NCBI GenBank assembly: GCA_021234155.1
Contig: JAJEKV010000047.1
Coordinates: forward strand, 5,545,071-5,609,070
Length of the DNA: 64,000 nucleotides
Origin: Isoetes taiwanensis
Taxonomy: Eukaryota > Streptophyta > Lycopodiopsida > Isoetales > Isoetaceae
Direction: 5' to 3'
Below are positions 1 to 10,275 of the stretch, in pieces. The notes under the pieces were generated by a model. That model was given only the letters and a program-made list of their open reading frames with translations, did no database searches and was not told the origin of the DNA. The position numbers and the translations under genes are program-made. Position 1 is the stretch's first letter. Every line of letters begins with the position of its first letter.

Positions 1-203
1 AGAGCAAAAGGAAAAAGCTACTGCACAGAAAATGAGAAGACAAAAGAAAACAATGAAAAAGACAATGAATGCAAGGATGACAAATTAGACACTGACTCAG
101 ACAATGACAGGTCAGAAGAAGATGAGTCAGATACATCTATGAATGAGAATGATACTGAAAATATCAATGATCATGAAAAGAAAACACACAATGCAAACTG
201 ATA

Positions 204-1025
204 TTGGCAGGAAAAGGAAAACTCAAATTGAAAAAGTTGCTGGAAGATACAAAGATAAACATAAATGACTATGGGAGAACAGAGACTGGAAGAAGCAAAA
301 GAATACAGGAGACAAATCTTGATTATGACCAAGTGCTTAATATCATTGAAGATGTAGACATACCTAAATCATTTGAAGATGCTATGAGGTCAGCAGATAA
401 AGATAAATGGGCAGAAGCAATGCATGAGGAATTGAGGTCATTTAAAGACATTCATACATATGACTTAGTAGAATATAGTGATGGCATGAGCATAGTAGGC
501 AGTTTATGGTTGTTTAAGATCAAACAAACTGCAGATGGAGGACATAAATACAAAGCTAGACTTGTGGCTCAAGGATTTACGCAAAAAAGAGGAAAAGACT
601 ATGATGAAACATACTCACCCATTGTTAAACTAACAAGTCTAAGACTATTGTTGAGTTTAGCAAATGCTATGGACTTAGAATTACATCATATGGATGTAAA
701 GACTGCATTCTTGAATGCTAAATTAGAAGAGATCATACACTTGAAACAGCCTACAGGTTTTGAAGAAGGCAAAAATATGGTCTGGAAGTTAAATAGGGCA
801 ATGTATGGGCTTAAACAGGCACCTCGTGAGTGGTATAATTGCATAGATAATTTCCTCAGAGAACAAGGGTTTGAAAAATTAAAGAATGATGGAAACTTAT
901 ATAGGTACAGGATCAGGGATGACTTTTGCATCACAGCTCTCTATGTGGATGACTGCATAATGGCAGCAAGTAGTCTTGAATGTTTGAATCACTGCAAAAG
1001 CATCCTCAAAAACAGGTTTGTATGA
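204..1025 (+). pseudogene. Copia reverse transcriptase domain (broken)
   Basis: This is the RT domain of the copia polyprotein, which copies element RNA into DNA in virus-like particles. Visible landmarks are KARLVAQGF (residues 117-125), HMDVKTAFLN (162-171, with the first catalytic Asp), YGLKQAPREW (201-210) and LYVDD (246-250, the catalytic YVDD box). The reading frame ends at TGA near 1023, where RNFV-type sequence should run on into MTDLGEL. That continuation is present one frame over, so a single-base indel around 1000-1015 separates RT from RNase H. The ATG at 204 is an artefact of the frameshift at about 200 and not a true start. Confidence 0.92.
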
Positions 1026-1900
1026 CAGACTTAGGAGAACTTAAGCAGTTTCTAGGGATAGAAGTGTCAAGAGATCGAGATGCAAAAGTTCTCAAACTCA
1101 AACAAAGCAGGCATGTTGAAAATATGCTAAGAAGGTTTAATCTTGAACAGGCACACATTGCAAAAACACCTATTGTACCAGGCCATAGACTCACAGATGA
1201 GACAAGATTATCAGAAGAAGAAATCAAAGAGATGGAGGAAATACCTTATCAAGCATTGGTAGGGTGTCTTTTGTATTTATCTAACAATACTAGGCCTGAT
1301 ATAACCTATGCAATAAGATCTCATAATCCCAGTAGGCTTCACTGGAATGCAGGAAAAAGGGTGCTCATGTACTTAAAGGGAACAAAGGATTTTGGAATAA
1401 CATACAACTCAAATGATACATGTTTACAAGCATACAGTGATGCAGATTGGGGGGGAGACCTAAGTTGTAGAAAGTCCACATCTGGTTATGTCATAATGCT
1501 TGGAGGAGGAGCTATTGCTTGGAGAACAAAGAAACAAAGTGCAATTGCCATGTCATCTGCAGAGGCAGAACATGCTGCGGCTTCTCTGGTATCTAAAGAA
1601 ATAGCATGGCTAAGGAGATTGCTTAATGAGCTAGACTGTATGCAAAAGGAGTCAACTCCAATTTGGACTGACAGCCAAAGTTGCATGGCCATCGTAAAAA
1701 ATCCAGTAGACCATGAAAAAACTAAGCATATTGAATTGAATATGCACTTTATCAGGGATCTAGCTGGAAAAGGTTACATTAAGATGTGGTATGTGCACAC
1801 ATCAAAACAAATAGCAGATGTATTTACCAAGGCATTGACAGAAATAAAGTTCACTCAGTTCAGAAGTGACATGAATGTTACAGACATGTTTGCTACATGA
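1001..1900 (+). pseudogene. Copia RT thumb and RNase H domain (broken)
   Basis: This reading frame continues the copia polyprotein after the frameshift. It opens with MTDLGELKQFLGIEV, the usual sequence after the RT palm, then runs through the connection (YLKGTKDFGI) into RNase H. In coordinates of the open frame beginning at 980, RNase H residues are YSDADWGGD (152-160), TSGY (167-170), SSAEAE (192-197), DSQS (231-234) and HEKTKHIEL (245-253). These are the standard copia RNase H signatures and include the acidic catalytic residues. About eight codons are missing between DITYAIR and NPSRLHWN relative to the family norm. The stop at 1898-1900 is close to the usual end of copia pol. Confidence 0.92.
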
Positions 1901-1988
1901 AAGAATAAGAACAGAAAACAATGTGACAGAAAGTTAAGTCTGTACAGCTCAACAAGGACCAATGAAGATAAATACAGGAATTAAAAAA

Positions 1989-2070
1989 TATGATGAAGAT
2001 AAAGATAAAGATAGATTTTTATCGTCCGCGAAAACCCACAGGGTTATGGGACCCATACAAGAAAAGAGGG
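1989..2070 (-). repeat. SINE-like 3' end, family 'GGACGATAAAA', copy 1
   Basis: Read on the minus strand, the sequence holds TGGGTCCCATA, then a GGACGATAAAAAT box, then a short simple-repeat tail of TTTATC units (plus strand GATAAA repeats at 1989-2013). The same arrangement occurs at 25516, 49138 and 50163. A shared 3' box followed by different short tandem tails is what dispersed SINE or LINE 3' ends look like. The 5' limit is unclear and may reach about 2160. Confidence 0.5.
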
Positions 2071-2600
2071 CAGAAGCCCACACAGCCAGAGCAAAAAAGG
2101 CAAAAGACCAAATAAAACCCAAGGTCAAAGCCACAAAGAAAACAAAGGGCCAAGGCCCAAAGAAACCATGAGGGCAAAAAGCCCCCATACAAACAGGATG
2201 AACATGCTCATGGATGCTAAGGATATTAGTGCTATTGAGATATTCTAGACATAACCTATCCACGGGTTGGAAGGCCAATGGTCTAGAATAATCACTACTC
2301 CTCCTCGATAAACTGCCCATTTCTTATGCTGGCGCGCTTCCTTTACTCTACAGAGTTCGTCCCTGCGCTTGCACAACTGTATTGGAGAAAGATCCTCTTG
2401 TACCGAGAATGCAGTCCCCTTTAGGTGGTTGCCATTATTTCAAATTTTCAAAGGAGGATTAAAATTTCAAATGTTGGTCATCATATTTTTTAACAGTTAT
2501 ACAATGCTAGGGTTGAAGCAGAGCTCCATATTACAAGACATATATTTGAGGTATAATCAGCTTCTACACATTTGTTCATATTATGTACATAAGTAGTATG

Positions 2601-2831
2601 AGATAGATAGATAGATAGATAACAGTTTTAACGTCACGCCACTAGGCAGCATCCAACTGGACATGTGACCACACACCACACTACATTGCTTGGTTGGGCC
2701 CTGCCCCCAACCACCTTACATTGCATCTGTTGGGATTTGACCCCCAACAGTACAGAGTGCGATTCTGAGCGGTCTCGAACTCGAGACCACATTGCAAAGG
2801 AACTAGTGTGTTACCACTAGACCAAACGCCC
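2601..2831 (-). mobile_element. tRNA-derived SINE, copy 1, with GATA tail
   Basis: On the minus strand the element starts at 2831 with a tRNA-like head. It has an A box, TGGTCTAGTGG, and about 35 bases later a B-box-like GTTCGAGAC flanked by GGTCTC/GAGACC. It then runs through a body that recurs at 24092-24327 and ends in TTTTAACG followed by a (TATC)n tail (plus strand GATA repeats at 2601-2622). An internal Pol III promoter, no coding capacity and a simple-repeat tail are the definition of a tRNA-derived SINE. I could not find a clean target-site duplication. Confidence 0.75.
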
Positions 2832-3219
2832 AGAGAGAGCATTGTTAAATTTGTAAATACTCATTAAGGTTGAACCATAAGTTTAATGGTTCAATGGTTG
2901 AACGATATTTCTTATGTTCACATATATCCCATAACATATGGCTACCGAAATGGAGCCATTCTTTATTTGAATAGATCCAGCTCAGGGTCGGTCGGATTCT
3001 CTGGCTAGACCGTCGAATCCCTTGGGTCCATATTAGTACCGGGATCTAAGAATAAAAACAAGCAGTTTTGTGATAATCTAATGGATCGATGAACTAATCC
3101 GATCCTATTTGTGAAGTTTGCATTTGAGTCAAAGTTGCTACAGGGTTTCGGTCAATAACTATTGCTACAATGTTCTTCTATGATTATATGCAATGGTTGA
3201 ATGAATTATTTGATATTAT
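2832..3219. other. Non-coding spacer
   Basis: This is the spacer between the SINE and the 3' limit of the LINE on the minus strand. No reading frame, RNA gene or clear repeat is visible. It may hold the LINE's decayed 3' untranslated region, because the ORF2 frame ends at 3220 without the Zn-knuckle found in the second copy. Confidence 0.4.
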
Positions 3220-5079
3220 CTAAAGACTTACATTAGTCTTATGAAGTAATCGAAGTAAGGATTGTTGTGTTATGTTGGTTAACATATGAAAAGGTGTTTG
3301 CTTTGATATAATTTCATCACCAGTCTCTATCTTCAGATAATGCGAGCTAAGTCTCATGCGAGCCATCACATGCCTAAAATGCAAGGAGACGCCATCAGAT
3401 AAATACTTGGCTTCTGTAAGCCCGGGATTTATTGATGTACGGTAGAATAACATCTTAGTCTCCAGGGTCCTCCATAACTTTTCATATACACGTTCTGTTA
3501 CTAACTTACGTACATCTTCTTTACTGCCCATTAGTCCATCCAAGTTCATGTTCCATTTCTTTAACCAGACATCCGCATCATGACACCATCCCTTGTCCCT
3601 GCTAGCATGCATAGCAATATGTGGTAGGCGATCGCCTTCCATGCGACAAACTTTGGCAACATATGCCGCAAATTGCAGTATAGCTTCCCCTTCCAAAGGG
3701 AGCAGCCCTCCTTCTGCTAACATCATGGCATATGGTGTTTGCATTTTGACACCTAATTCAGAGTATAGAAATTTTTTTTGCAGTTTCTCAATTGCTAACC
3801 ACAGATTAGCTGGAAGACTCGGGCCCCAAACCTCACATCCATATAGGACTACCGTTTGGACCGAAGTCTTAAATAGCGTCCTTTTCATTGACCAATCCCA
3901 CAAATAGCTCTTCCTACATTGTCTCTGGAGTGCACACAAGGCTCTTAAGCCATTGCTGCACCTTTGCTCAATACATTGGTTCCACCTATAATTATTTTCA
4001 AAGATGATCCCTAAATATTTGAAGGAAGTCACTGTCTCCAGCTGCTGCCCTTTATAATAGAATACATGCTTGGCAAGCGTGCCCACCACCATAACTTTTG
4101 TCTTGGAGATATTCACCTCCAATCCAGTTTTATCACAAAATGCAGCCAGAATATCCAAATGTTTATCCAATCCTTGTTTCGTCCTTGCAATGAGGACTAC
4201 ATCGTCTGCATACAACAATAGGGATATCACATGCTCAGCTAGAATTGCTCCTGGACCACCATTATACAGAATCCAATCTTCAAGTTCATCTATAAAGATT
4301 CCAAAGAGTGTCGGGGAAAGTGGGCAGCCTTGTTTCACCCCAATATTGCTAATTATGCATTGCTTGCAGATATCAGACTAAGGTCTTGAGAGTTCCACCA
4401 GGACTTTTTCATATAGTTTCTGAGTAGTTGTTCTTAGCTCAAGCAGAACATTCAAAACATCCATTCGGTCCCACAGTTTTTCACGAGGCACTGTGTCAAA
4501 TGCCTTAGTATAGTCTACAAATGCCATAAACAGCGGGTTTTTCTTCCCCTTCACATTCTCCACAATAGCTCGCAAGGTGACCAGCTGATCTATGGTGGAA
4601 TATTGAGGCCTAAAGCATGCCTGCCCTTTGGCTCTCACTCCAGTCTCCTCCGCCCAAGCACTCAGCTTTCCTTCAATAATGGTGGCAAATAGCTTAGCCC
4701 ATAGGTTGTTTACCATAATTGTCCGATAGTTATTTGGATCCGATACATCTCCTCCTTTAAGCACCGGCACCACTCTACTGCATTGCCATTCTGATGGAAA
4801 CCCCTGTCGCATCACTTTATTAAACATTCTGCAAATAAACTCTACAATCGTATCACCAGCCCACTTAACCAGTTCAACAACCAGCCCCAAACTATCAGCA
4901 GCTTTATTATTTGCTAATCTCTTAATGCCACAGCATATATCGTCCACCGTGAAGATATCTGTGTCCCAAGCCAACAGTAGTGTCTGCTCCTGTATATCAG
5001 CCCGATGATAAAGCTTACGCACATGAGTGACCAGCATATCACATGACAATGTATTCTCCCGGCATTTCTTTGCTTTCAA
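3220..5079 (-). pseudogene. LINE ORF2 reverse transcriptase (broken by a stop)
   Basis: The first block (5079-4378) carries a GQACFRPQYSTIDQL-type motif (residues 152-166) and AFVDYTKAFDTV (186-197), which holds the first catalytic Asp. It stops at 4378. Reading continues in the second block with GVKQGCPLSPTLFGIFIDEL, the template-grip motif, and LLLYADDVVL with the catalytic YADD at residues 43-46 of the 4338-3220 frame. Further on come YLGIIFENNYRW and VLYGCEVWG, typical of the thumb and C-terminal part of LINE polymerases. The protein ends without the CxxC..HxxxxC knuckle seen in the neighbouring copy, so its 3' end is diverged or deleted. Confidence 0.92.
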
Positions 5080-5140
5080 CCTATTCCAAAAGCGTTTTGG
5101 CTCGACAACCCAATCCTTTAATAGCTGCCACTGCCTATCC

Positions 5141-5353
5141 TTAATATAAGTCCTCTTTTTTTCTTCGTGTTATTCTTTTGTACTCCAGCAACAACTCTTT
5201 TTTATTTGCTTCCGAAGCCAACACAAATTTTTGGCGTGCCAACTTGCAACTTGTGTCAAACCAAGAGTTACACGGTAAGCCTTTTGCTGCTCTGTTAGAA
5301 TGAAAGCATAAATGGGCAGCCTGCACTAGGGCTCTGGTAATATCTGCGCTCAT
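5141..5353 (-). pseudogene. LINE ORF2 linker between endonuclease and RT
   Basis: This short frame (70 codons) lies between the endonuclease and RT blocks of the LINE. It contains LPCNSWFDTSCKLARQKF, the usual 'WFD..C' segment found just before LINE polymerases. It has no separate function and is part of ORF2, cut off on both sides by frame changes. Confidence 0.8.
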
Positions 5354-5398
5354 CTGGGATGCATCATCCTGCTCATCTATCAGCTTTCTAAACTTATC

Positions 5399-6265
5399 TT
5401 ATTTTTTAATATTTACCCGATAACCCTGTGATGCGGGCAGATCCTGTTTCCTTGGGAGAGCCTCTTTATGGGTCATAACAAAAAAGAACAGAGGTTTATG
5501 ATCTGATTCAGCCCTACCTTCCCCTATTATGAAGTGCCTTATGCTAGCAATAGCATTCTCATCACCAATCAGATAATCAACGACACTTTTGCCTTTGCAG
5601 GTAAGCATATCCGTGCCCGGAAATCTCTTCAAACCATTACAGATACGAAAATCAAAACTTGTGCATAAAGCGAGCAATGACTTACCCATAGAAGTCACCC
5701 GAGCATTATCTTTGGAAGAGCGGCTCCAACCCAATTCTTCCATCTCCGTCACATCTAGTTCATTGAACCATAGCACATCGCCCTCCTCCCCAATGATGTT
5801 TGCCTGGGAATTTGCTGTCCTCGCATTAAAATCTCCTGCTAGCAACACAGAACCACAAGAAAAGTAGTGGATAATGTCCTGCTCAAGGTGGTAAAATGGG
5901 TCAGTACCATCCAAATCAGCTTTTTTGTATGCCTTTTTATCTATGGGAGCAAAGTAACAAACAACAATATAAAGTTTAGGATCATGCTTTTGCATTTCAA
6001 ACCAAATATATTGGTTATGTGGATCCTTTTTCACTTCTTTCAGCAGTGAGCTATACTCATTTCGTATATAACATGCAATCCCCCCATTACCTTTTGGTCC
6101 ATTTCCAAACCTATGATTCCAAATAGATGATAGCAGTAGAAATCCGTTCCTCATGTTCATGTGTTTCTACAAAGCAAATAACATCTAACTCGTCTAAAAT
6201 AGGAATCATACCTTGTGCTTTGGTATCATTCAATTTATTTACATTCCATACCCCAAACCTGAAGG
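5399..6265 (-). pseudogene. LINE ORF2 apurinic-type endonuclease
   Basis: This domain nicks target DNA for target-primed reverse transcription. The amino-terminal motifs lie in one frame at about 6265-6165 (VWNVNKLN, then VICFVETHEHEE with the metal-binding Glu). The rest is in the frame 6160-5399: GDFNART (residues 109-115), VVDYLIGD (193-200) and SDHKPL (219-224, with the catalytic Asp-His pair). All the main APE signatures are present, but the frame change at about 6160 and the stop at 5399 disable the protein. Confidence 0.9.
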
Positions 6266-6275
6266 CCTCTACTCC

Positions 6276-7975
6276 CTATTGATCAATGATCACTTTCCCT
6301 TTTCTCCAATATGCCTTCTTCTTGCTAGCCTTGGCCTCTCTAAATTTTTGTACTTCCAGTTTATGAGCTTCATATTGATCCTTAGTTAAATCTTCGTTGA
6401 TCCAGATCTTTTCCGGCAGCCCCATGAGCTTCTTTTTCTGCTTGAGAACATGCATCCTATCATTTCTGCTCAAAAACTTCACTATGATTTGTCTTGGCCG
6501 TGTCCCCTGTTTTCCAATCCTGAGCATCAACAATTGTAGGCTGAATTTCTAATTTGTCTCTCAGAAACGTTTCTACAATCTCCTGTGTATTCTCCATCTC
6601 TTTCTCTGCAATGCCAACAAAACGCCAATGTTGTTAAGTACGTCAAAATCCGTACGTTTAAAAAACGTTTTTTAAGATTTTTTGAAGATTTTTAAAATTT
6701 TTGAAAAAAATCTTTAAAAACGTATTTCATATAAAATACGTTAAAATCTTTAAAATCTTTAAAATCCTTAAAAATCCTTAAAATCCTTAGATTGTGATTT
6801 TTTTTTATCCAAATGTATGATATTCTTGAACTTATTTATTCACGTATATAAAATTCTTATACTTCTTAAGCTCTATAATAATGTTTTTCTGAAATTCCTT
6901 AAGAGTTGCATTGTAAAACATCTATGGTATCTTTGTAGTTAAACTTAATAGTTTCTAATAGCAGCATAAGCTTCTGATTTACCTATTGGCATGGTAGTCT
7001 TATAACTTGTAGCAAAAATGTGCATTTTAACAGTAGCAAGTATGCCCAATAAAGCAGTGCAAAGAATGTGCAAATTTTTTATTTTTTATTTTTGGCCATA
7101 CCAAATCATAAAAATCCTTTAAAAAACGTGAGGATTTTTATAGAGGTACTTTAAAAATAAAAAACGGGTTTTTTAACAACATTGCAAAACGCAGATTGTT
7201 CTTCCGTTCATGGCCTTCAAGAATTGAAGAAATCTTCTCATCCAAAGTTTCAGCTTTATGCTCTATTTCTTCTTGCTCTGATACGAATTCCATTCTCCTG
7301 CCCTGCATCTTCATGAGTTCTATTTGATCTTTCATTTCTGCCCGTAACTGGTCTATTTCTTTTTGCATCTCAGATGTCACCAAAGCCTTTATCTCTGCCA
7401 TTAGTTCCTGCCTTATCTTGCTGATAAATTCTCCCATAAGATTGTTCTTAAAATCGCTTAACATATTCCTGAATTCTTGCAACATATCATAGCTTGATGG
7501 AGGCTGAGTCCACATACCTGCAGGATGCCAGAAAGGGCCCCATTCAGAGGAGGATGATGCAACTGCAGTAGCCTGATCAGAAATACAGAACAATGGATTG
7601 GCTGGAGCCACTGTTTGCAGGATGGTTTGGGGCAGCCGAATTGGTGACTGCTCAGAACCCTTAGTTAGACCTGCAGCAACAGAAGCATTCACGGATTTGG
7701 CAACTGAAGACCCAGCCACAGCAGCAGCATCCGGGTTTTTCTTAGGGGCCGAAATCCCTGTTACAGCATTCGTTTCAGTTTTGCAGGCCGAAAACCCTGT
7801 AGCACCACCACCATCCGATGTTCCAGAAGCAGAAGATCCTTGTTTTTTTTTTGTTTTGGAGCAGCCGGAAATAGCCCCATCCATCTCCTTATCCGACCCA
7901 TCAGAGTCAGACCCGGACCCATCAGAAGATTCGACACGCTTAGCTCTACTTTTCTGGAGTTTAGGGCAAGCGCCA
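6276..7975 (-). pseudogene. LINE ORF1 (RNA-binding protein), split by a MITE
   Basis: The ORF1 protein coats LINE RNA. The main frame (7884-7192) starts with a low-complexity Ser/Ala/Gly region and then has a predicted coiled coil (about residues 134-225), ending in ERKNNLRF. The frame is then broken by the 559-bp MITE. Past the MITE the minus strand reads RFVGIAEKEMENTQEIV, the direct continuation of KNNLRF, and after one more frame change RIGKQGTRPRQIIVKF (6533-6276), an RRM/CTD-like segment. In-frame codons continue upstream of 7884 (KRVESSDGSGSDSDGS), so the true start is probably nearer 7975. Confidence 0.82.
6618..7192. mobile_element. Non-autonomous hAT-type MITE with perfect 8-bp target duplication
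   Basis: The element occupies 6626-7184 (559 bp). It starts CAATGTTGTTAA and ends TTAACAACATTG, a perfect 12-bp terminal inverted repeat. Both sides carry CAAAACGC (6618-6625 and 7185-7192), an 8-bp direct duplication. The interior is AT-rich with many short A/T runs and no coding capacity. An 8-bp duplication and a CAATG-type terminus are hallmarks of the hAT superfamily. Removing the element and one duplication restores LINE ORF1 across the junction (NNLRF to VGIAEKE), which independently confirms the borders. Confidence 0.93.
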
Positions 7976-7982
7976 GTTTTGG

Positions 7983-8055
7983 CGTCTTTTTTTGGCGCAG
8001 AGAGAGAGGGAGAGGGAGAGGGAGAGGGAGAGAGAGAGGAGAGATTTTTTTTTTA
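7983..8055. repeat. GA-rich simple repeat and T run between two LINE copies
   Basis: A GAGAGG/GAGGGA-type purine run (about 7998-8041) is followed by TTTTTTTTTT and ATTATTATT. Read on the minus strand, the A run following (AAT) units is the 3' poly(A) tail of the LINE fragment at 8056-8636. The CT-rich run is the junction with the 5' end of the next LINE copy. Confidence 0.7.
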
Positions 8056-8636
8056 TTATTATGTCAATTGAGACCATCAGGTCTATGTGACATTCAGAAG
8101 TCCAATACATCATCAAAACACATATAAATTGAAGTGCTCCCAGAGAATGGAGCATCTTCAAGCTCTGACCTCTCTATCTCCTCGTCCATATCTCCTAGTA
8201 GCTCTTTTAAATCATGTAGATGAGATTCTCGTTGTTGTAACATTTCTGTCAGATAGTTGCCAATATTTCTAGTCGGCAAGTAAAAAAATGTAACCAATGA
8301 ATCAGCAACAATTCCAAATCTCCCTCTGATATTCTGGTAGGCTGGACAAGTCAGAATGACATGCTTTTCATCTTCTATTTCATCTTCTCCACAGATCTTA
8401 CAAGACCTTTGTCCCTTTGGGATCTTTTTCCATCTGCCTGTTTCTACTCCCAAATGGTGTGAGCTTAATCTTATTCGGCATGTGGTGTGTCTCATCTTCA
8501 ATGAAATGTTTTCAGCCAGATAGTTCGCACCTATTAGCTTCGAGTTCATTTCCTCCCTATAGTTTCCCATTTTCGATCCCGCTTGTGTCCACATCTTTTG
8601 CAGCATACTTTGGGTTACCCACTCCCTAATGTGTGT
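8056..8636 (-). mobile_element. 3' end of a second LINE copy, same family, with poly(A)
   Basis: The minus strand encodes the carboxy end of LINE ORF2: HIREWVTQS, then MLQKMWTQAGSKMG (8606 on), CRIRLSSHHLGVETGRW, and a zinc-knuckle CKICGEDEIEDEKHVILTC (CxxC..HxxxxC). It ends in a stop near 8094 and a short 3' untranslated region with an A-rich tail. SSHHLGVETG corresponds to SSHYLKIETG in the LINE at 3220-5079, so the two are relatives. The 5' side is cut where the Penelope-like element is inserted. A 31-bp stretch at its 5' edge (about 8604-8634) recurs at about 23999-24029. Confidence 0.85.
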
Positions 8637-8649
8637 GTGTGTGTGTGTG

Positions 8650-9974
8650 AGAGAGAGAACATAATGAAACGAAAAGAAACATTATAGAATCCAAACATTT
8701 CAGAAACTTTGTAACATGTCATGCAATTGATTTCATATCAGTAAAAGAAATATATTGCAAGATTTTATTGCAAAGTATGCCCATTTAGCATTTAATTCTA
8801 GTGCAATAATTTGTGCACAAAATTGTAGCAGTGTGATTATAAGGTGTTCCAAAGTATGAACTATGAAAAAGTACTTCCCTGAATAAAATTTGGAGCACAT
8901 TACATTAACTCCATAAATCCAAGGGTCAATGCTCATACCTGCATCCATCCAAGAGCATATGTTAGAGAAGAAACCGTAACAAGACTTGGGAACTGCAGGC
9001 GTCAACACAAAGACCCACTTGTTATCGATGTCCAGATTTATAGACATGATATAATGCGCTTCATTTGCTATGCTAATAATAAATGGCTAATTTTGCAATG
9101 CTTCAGCATTTCTACTATTCCTAGCATATGTTTAACGATTCTCATCCACCAGTATCTTCCTATTTAGTAAGCAGTTCAGGATAAGAGAATACCAAGCTCA
9201 AAACAACCTTTTTGACAAATTGTGAGTCACTTATTGTACTCACTAATGCTAAATTCTCAGATTAATTCAAGAAATTCAAGAGAACCTGCTATGCATTGAG
9301 CTATCAGAAGCAAAGAGCAAACACCACCAACAACCGGCAGTCAAGAAGGAACCGAGACTAAAAAAGCAGAGCAGGAACAGATCCAACCTTAAGAAGAGGA
9401 CGCTAGAACACCGACCGAAGAAGCACCAGGCACGAAGAAAGCAGCCACGAGAAGCCATAAAAAAGAAGGGCAAGGGAAGCGGAACCGAAATGACAGAGGG
9501 AAGACGAAGGAGAAAGGGCAAAAACGAAAATTGGCTAAGAAAAATAATTATGAGAATAAGAAAATAAAGGAAAAAATAAAGAAAATAAAGAAATTAAAGG
9601 ATAAAATTTATATTTACGAAAAACACGCTCAACCAAGCAAAGAAGCAGCACAAAACAAAAGATAGCTCAAAGCAGAACAAGATATAGCAGGTTGCTGCAA
9701 ATGCTCAGCACTGGGTCAATATATAGAATATCCATGTTTCGATGTTCAATAATAACATTGAGACATCCATGGGTGTATAAAGCTATTTAAATGGATTATG
9801 TTAGGCAAGAAATATTGCCTTTAAAAATCGTAATTATGCTTTGTATTTGAGGACTCTGTTGCGGTACTTACGTAACAAAAAATCACTGATTATATTGTTG
9901 TTGTTGTTCTAATAATGCTGGATCATGGATTCAGAGCATTATTGTATAGATCGTCCATCATATCTTTGTGATCA

Positions 9975-9980
<6 letters not shown>
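8650..9980 (-). repeat. Terminal direct repeat, copy A (3' copy)
   Basis: 1331 bp, nearly identical to 16230-17545. It holds no convincing gene. Small frames in it are mirrored in the other copy and have no recognisable domains. The outer end is flanked by a GTGTGTGA/GAGA run (8632-8657) and the inner end by the (TG)47 run at 9979-10072. It contains 15-16 bases near 8940 that copy B lacks. Confidence 0.9.

Positions 9981-10072
<92 letters not shown>
9979..10072. repeat. (TG)n microsatellite
   Basis: About 47 uninterrupted TG units at the inner edge of terminal repeat copy A. The corresponding edge of copy B has a short TG run that was split by the hAT insertion. Open frames of Val-Cys repeats here are artefacts. 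Confidence 0.98.
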
Positions 10073-10073
<1 letters not shown>

Positions 10074-10275
10074 CCCACCTCCAAACCCACAGCTCGACAC
10101 ACACTACCTTTTATAAGTATTTTCCAGAGTGTGAAAATACATCACAACAAAGACTGGGAGCATGCATAATCACATCTCCCATGTCGGGTAGTGTGTTAGC
10201 TGCTCCACAGTCTTATGGAGAGGTACAAATATTGTTCGTATTCGAGTCCTCTTTTTAGTCCTTAATCAGATAGAA

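Larger units (their letters stand above)
1..1900 (+). mobile_element. Ty1/copia LTR retrotransposon, 3' half of pol, degenerate
   Basis: The window opens inside a copia-type polyprotein. Bases 1-201 read in frame 1 as an acidic, Asp/Glu/Asn-rich linker ending at a TGA, which fits the spacer between integrase and reverse transcriptase. The reverse transcriptase follows in another frame from about 204, and the frame changes again near 1010, into RNase H. Two frame changes and a missing stretch of about eight codons before the PSRLHWN motif show that the copy is dead. The gag, protease and integrase parts lie outside the window. I found no convincing 3' LTR after the stop at 1900, so the end of the element is not defined. 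Confidence 0.93.
3220..8040 (-). mobile_element. APE-type non-LTR retrotransposon (LINE), decayed, nearly full length
   Basis: On the minus strand the order is ORF1 (about 7975 to 6276), an apurinic-type endonuclease (about 6265 to 5399), a linker (5353 to 5141) and reverse transcriptase (5079 to 3220). There is no RNase H. ORF2 is broken by a frame change near 6160, one between 5399 and 5353, and an in-frame stop near 4378. ORF1 is split by a MITE at 6626-7184 and has a frame change near 6540. The motif set is closer to the CR1/Jockey group than to plant L1, but I cannot fix the clade by eye. A second copy's 3' end lies directly upstream (8056-8636). Confidence 0.9.

Noticed and set aside
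1962-2171. A 69-codon Lys-rich frame
   Set aside because: It runs through the simple-repeat tail of a SINE-like end.
7598-8127. Plus-strand frames of 95-157 codons
   Set aside because: Antisense to LINE ORF1 and the GA-rich run; no domain.
9925-10258. Open frames of Val-Cys repeats
   Set aside because: Translation of the (TG)n microsatellite.
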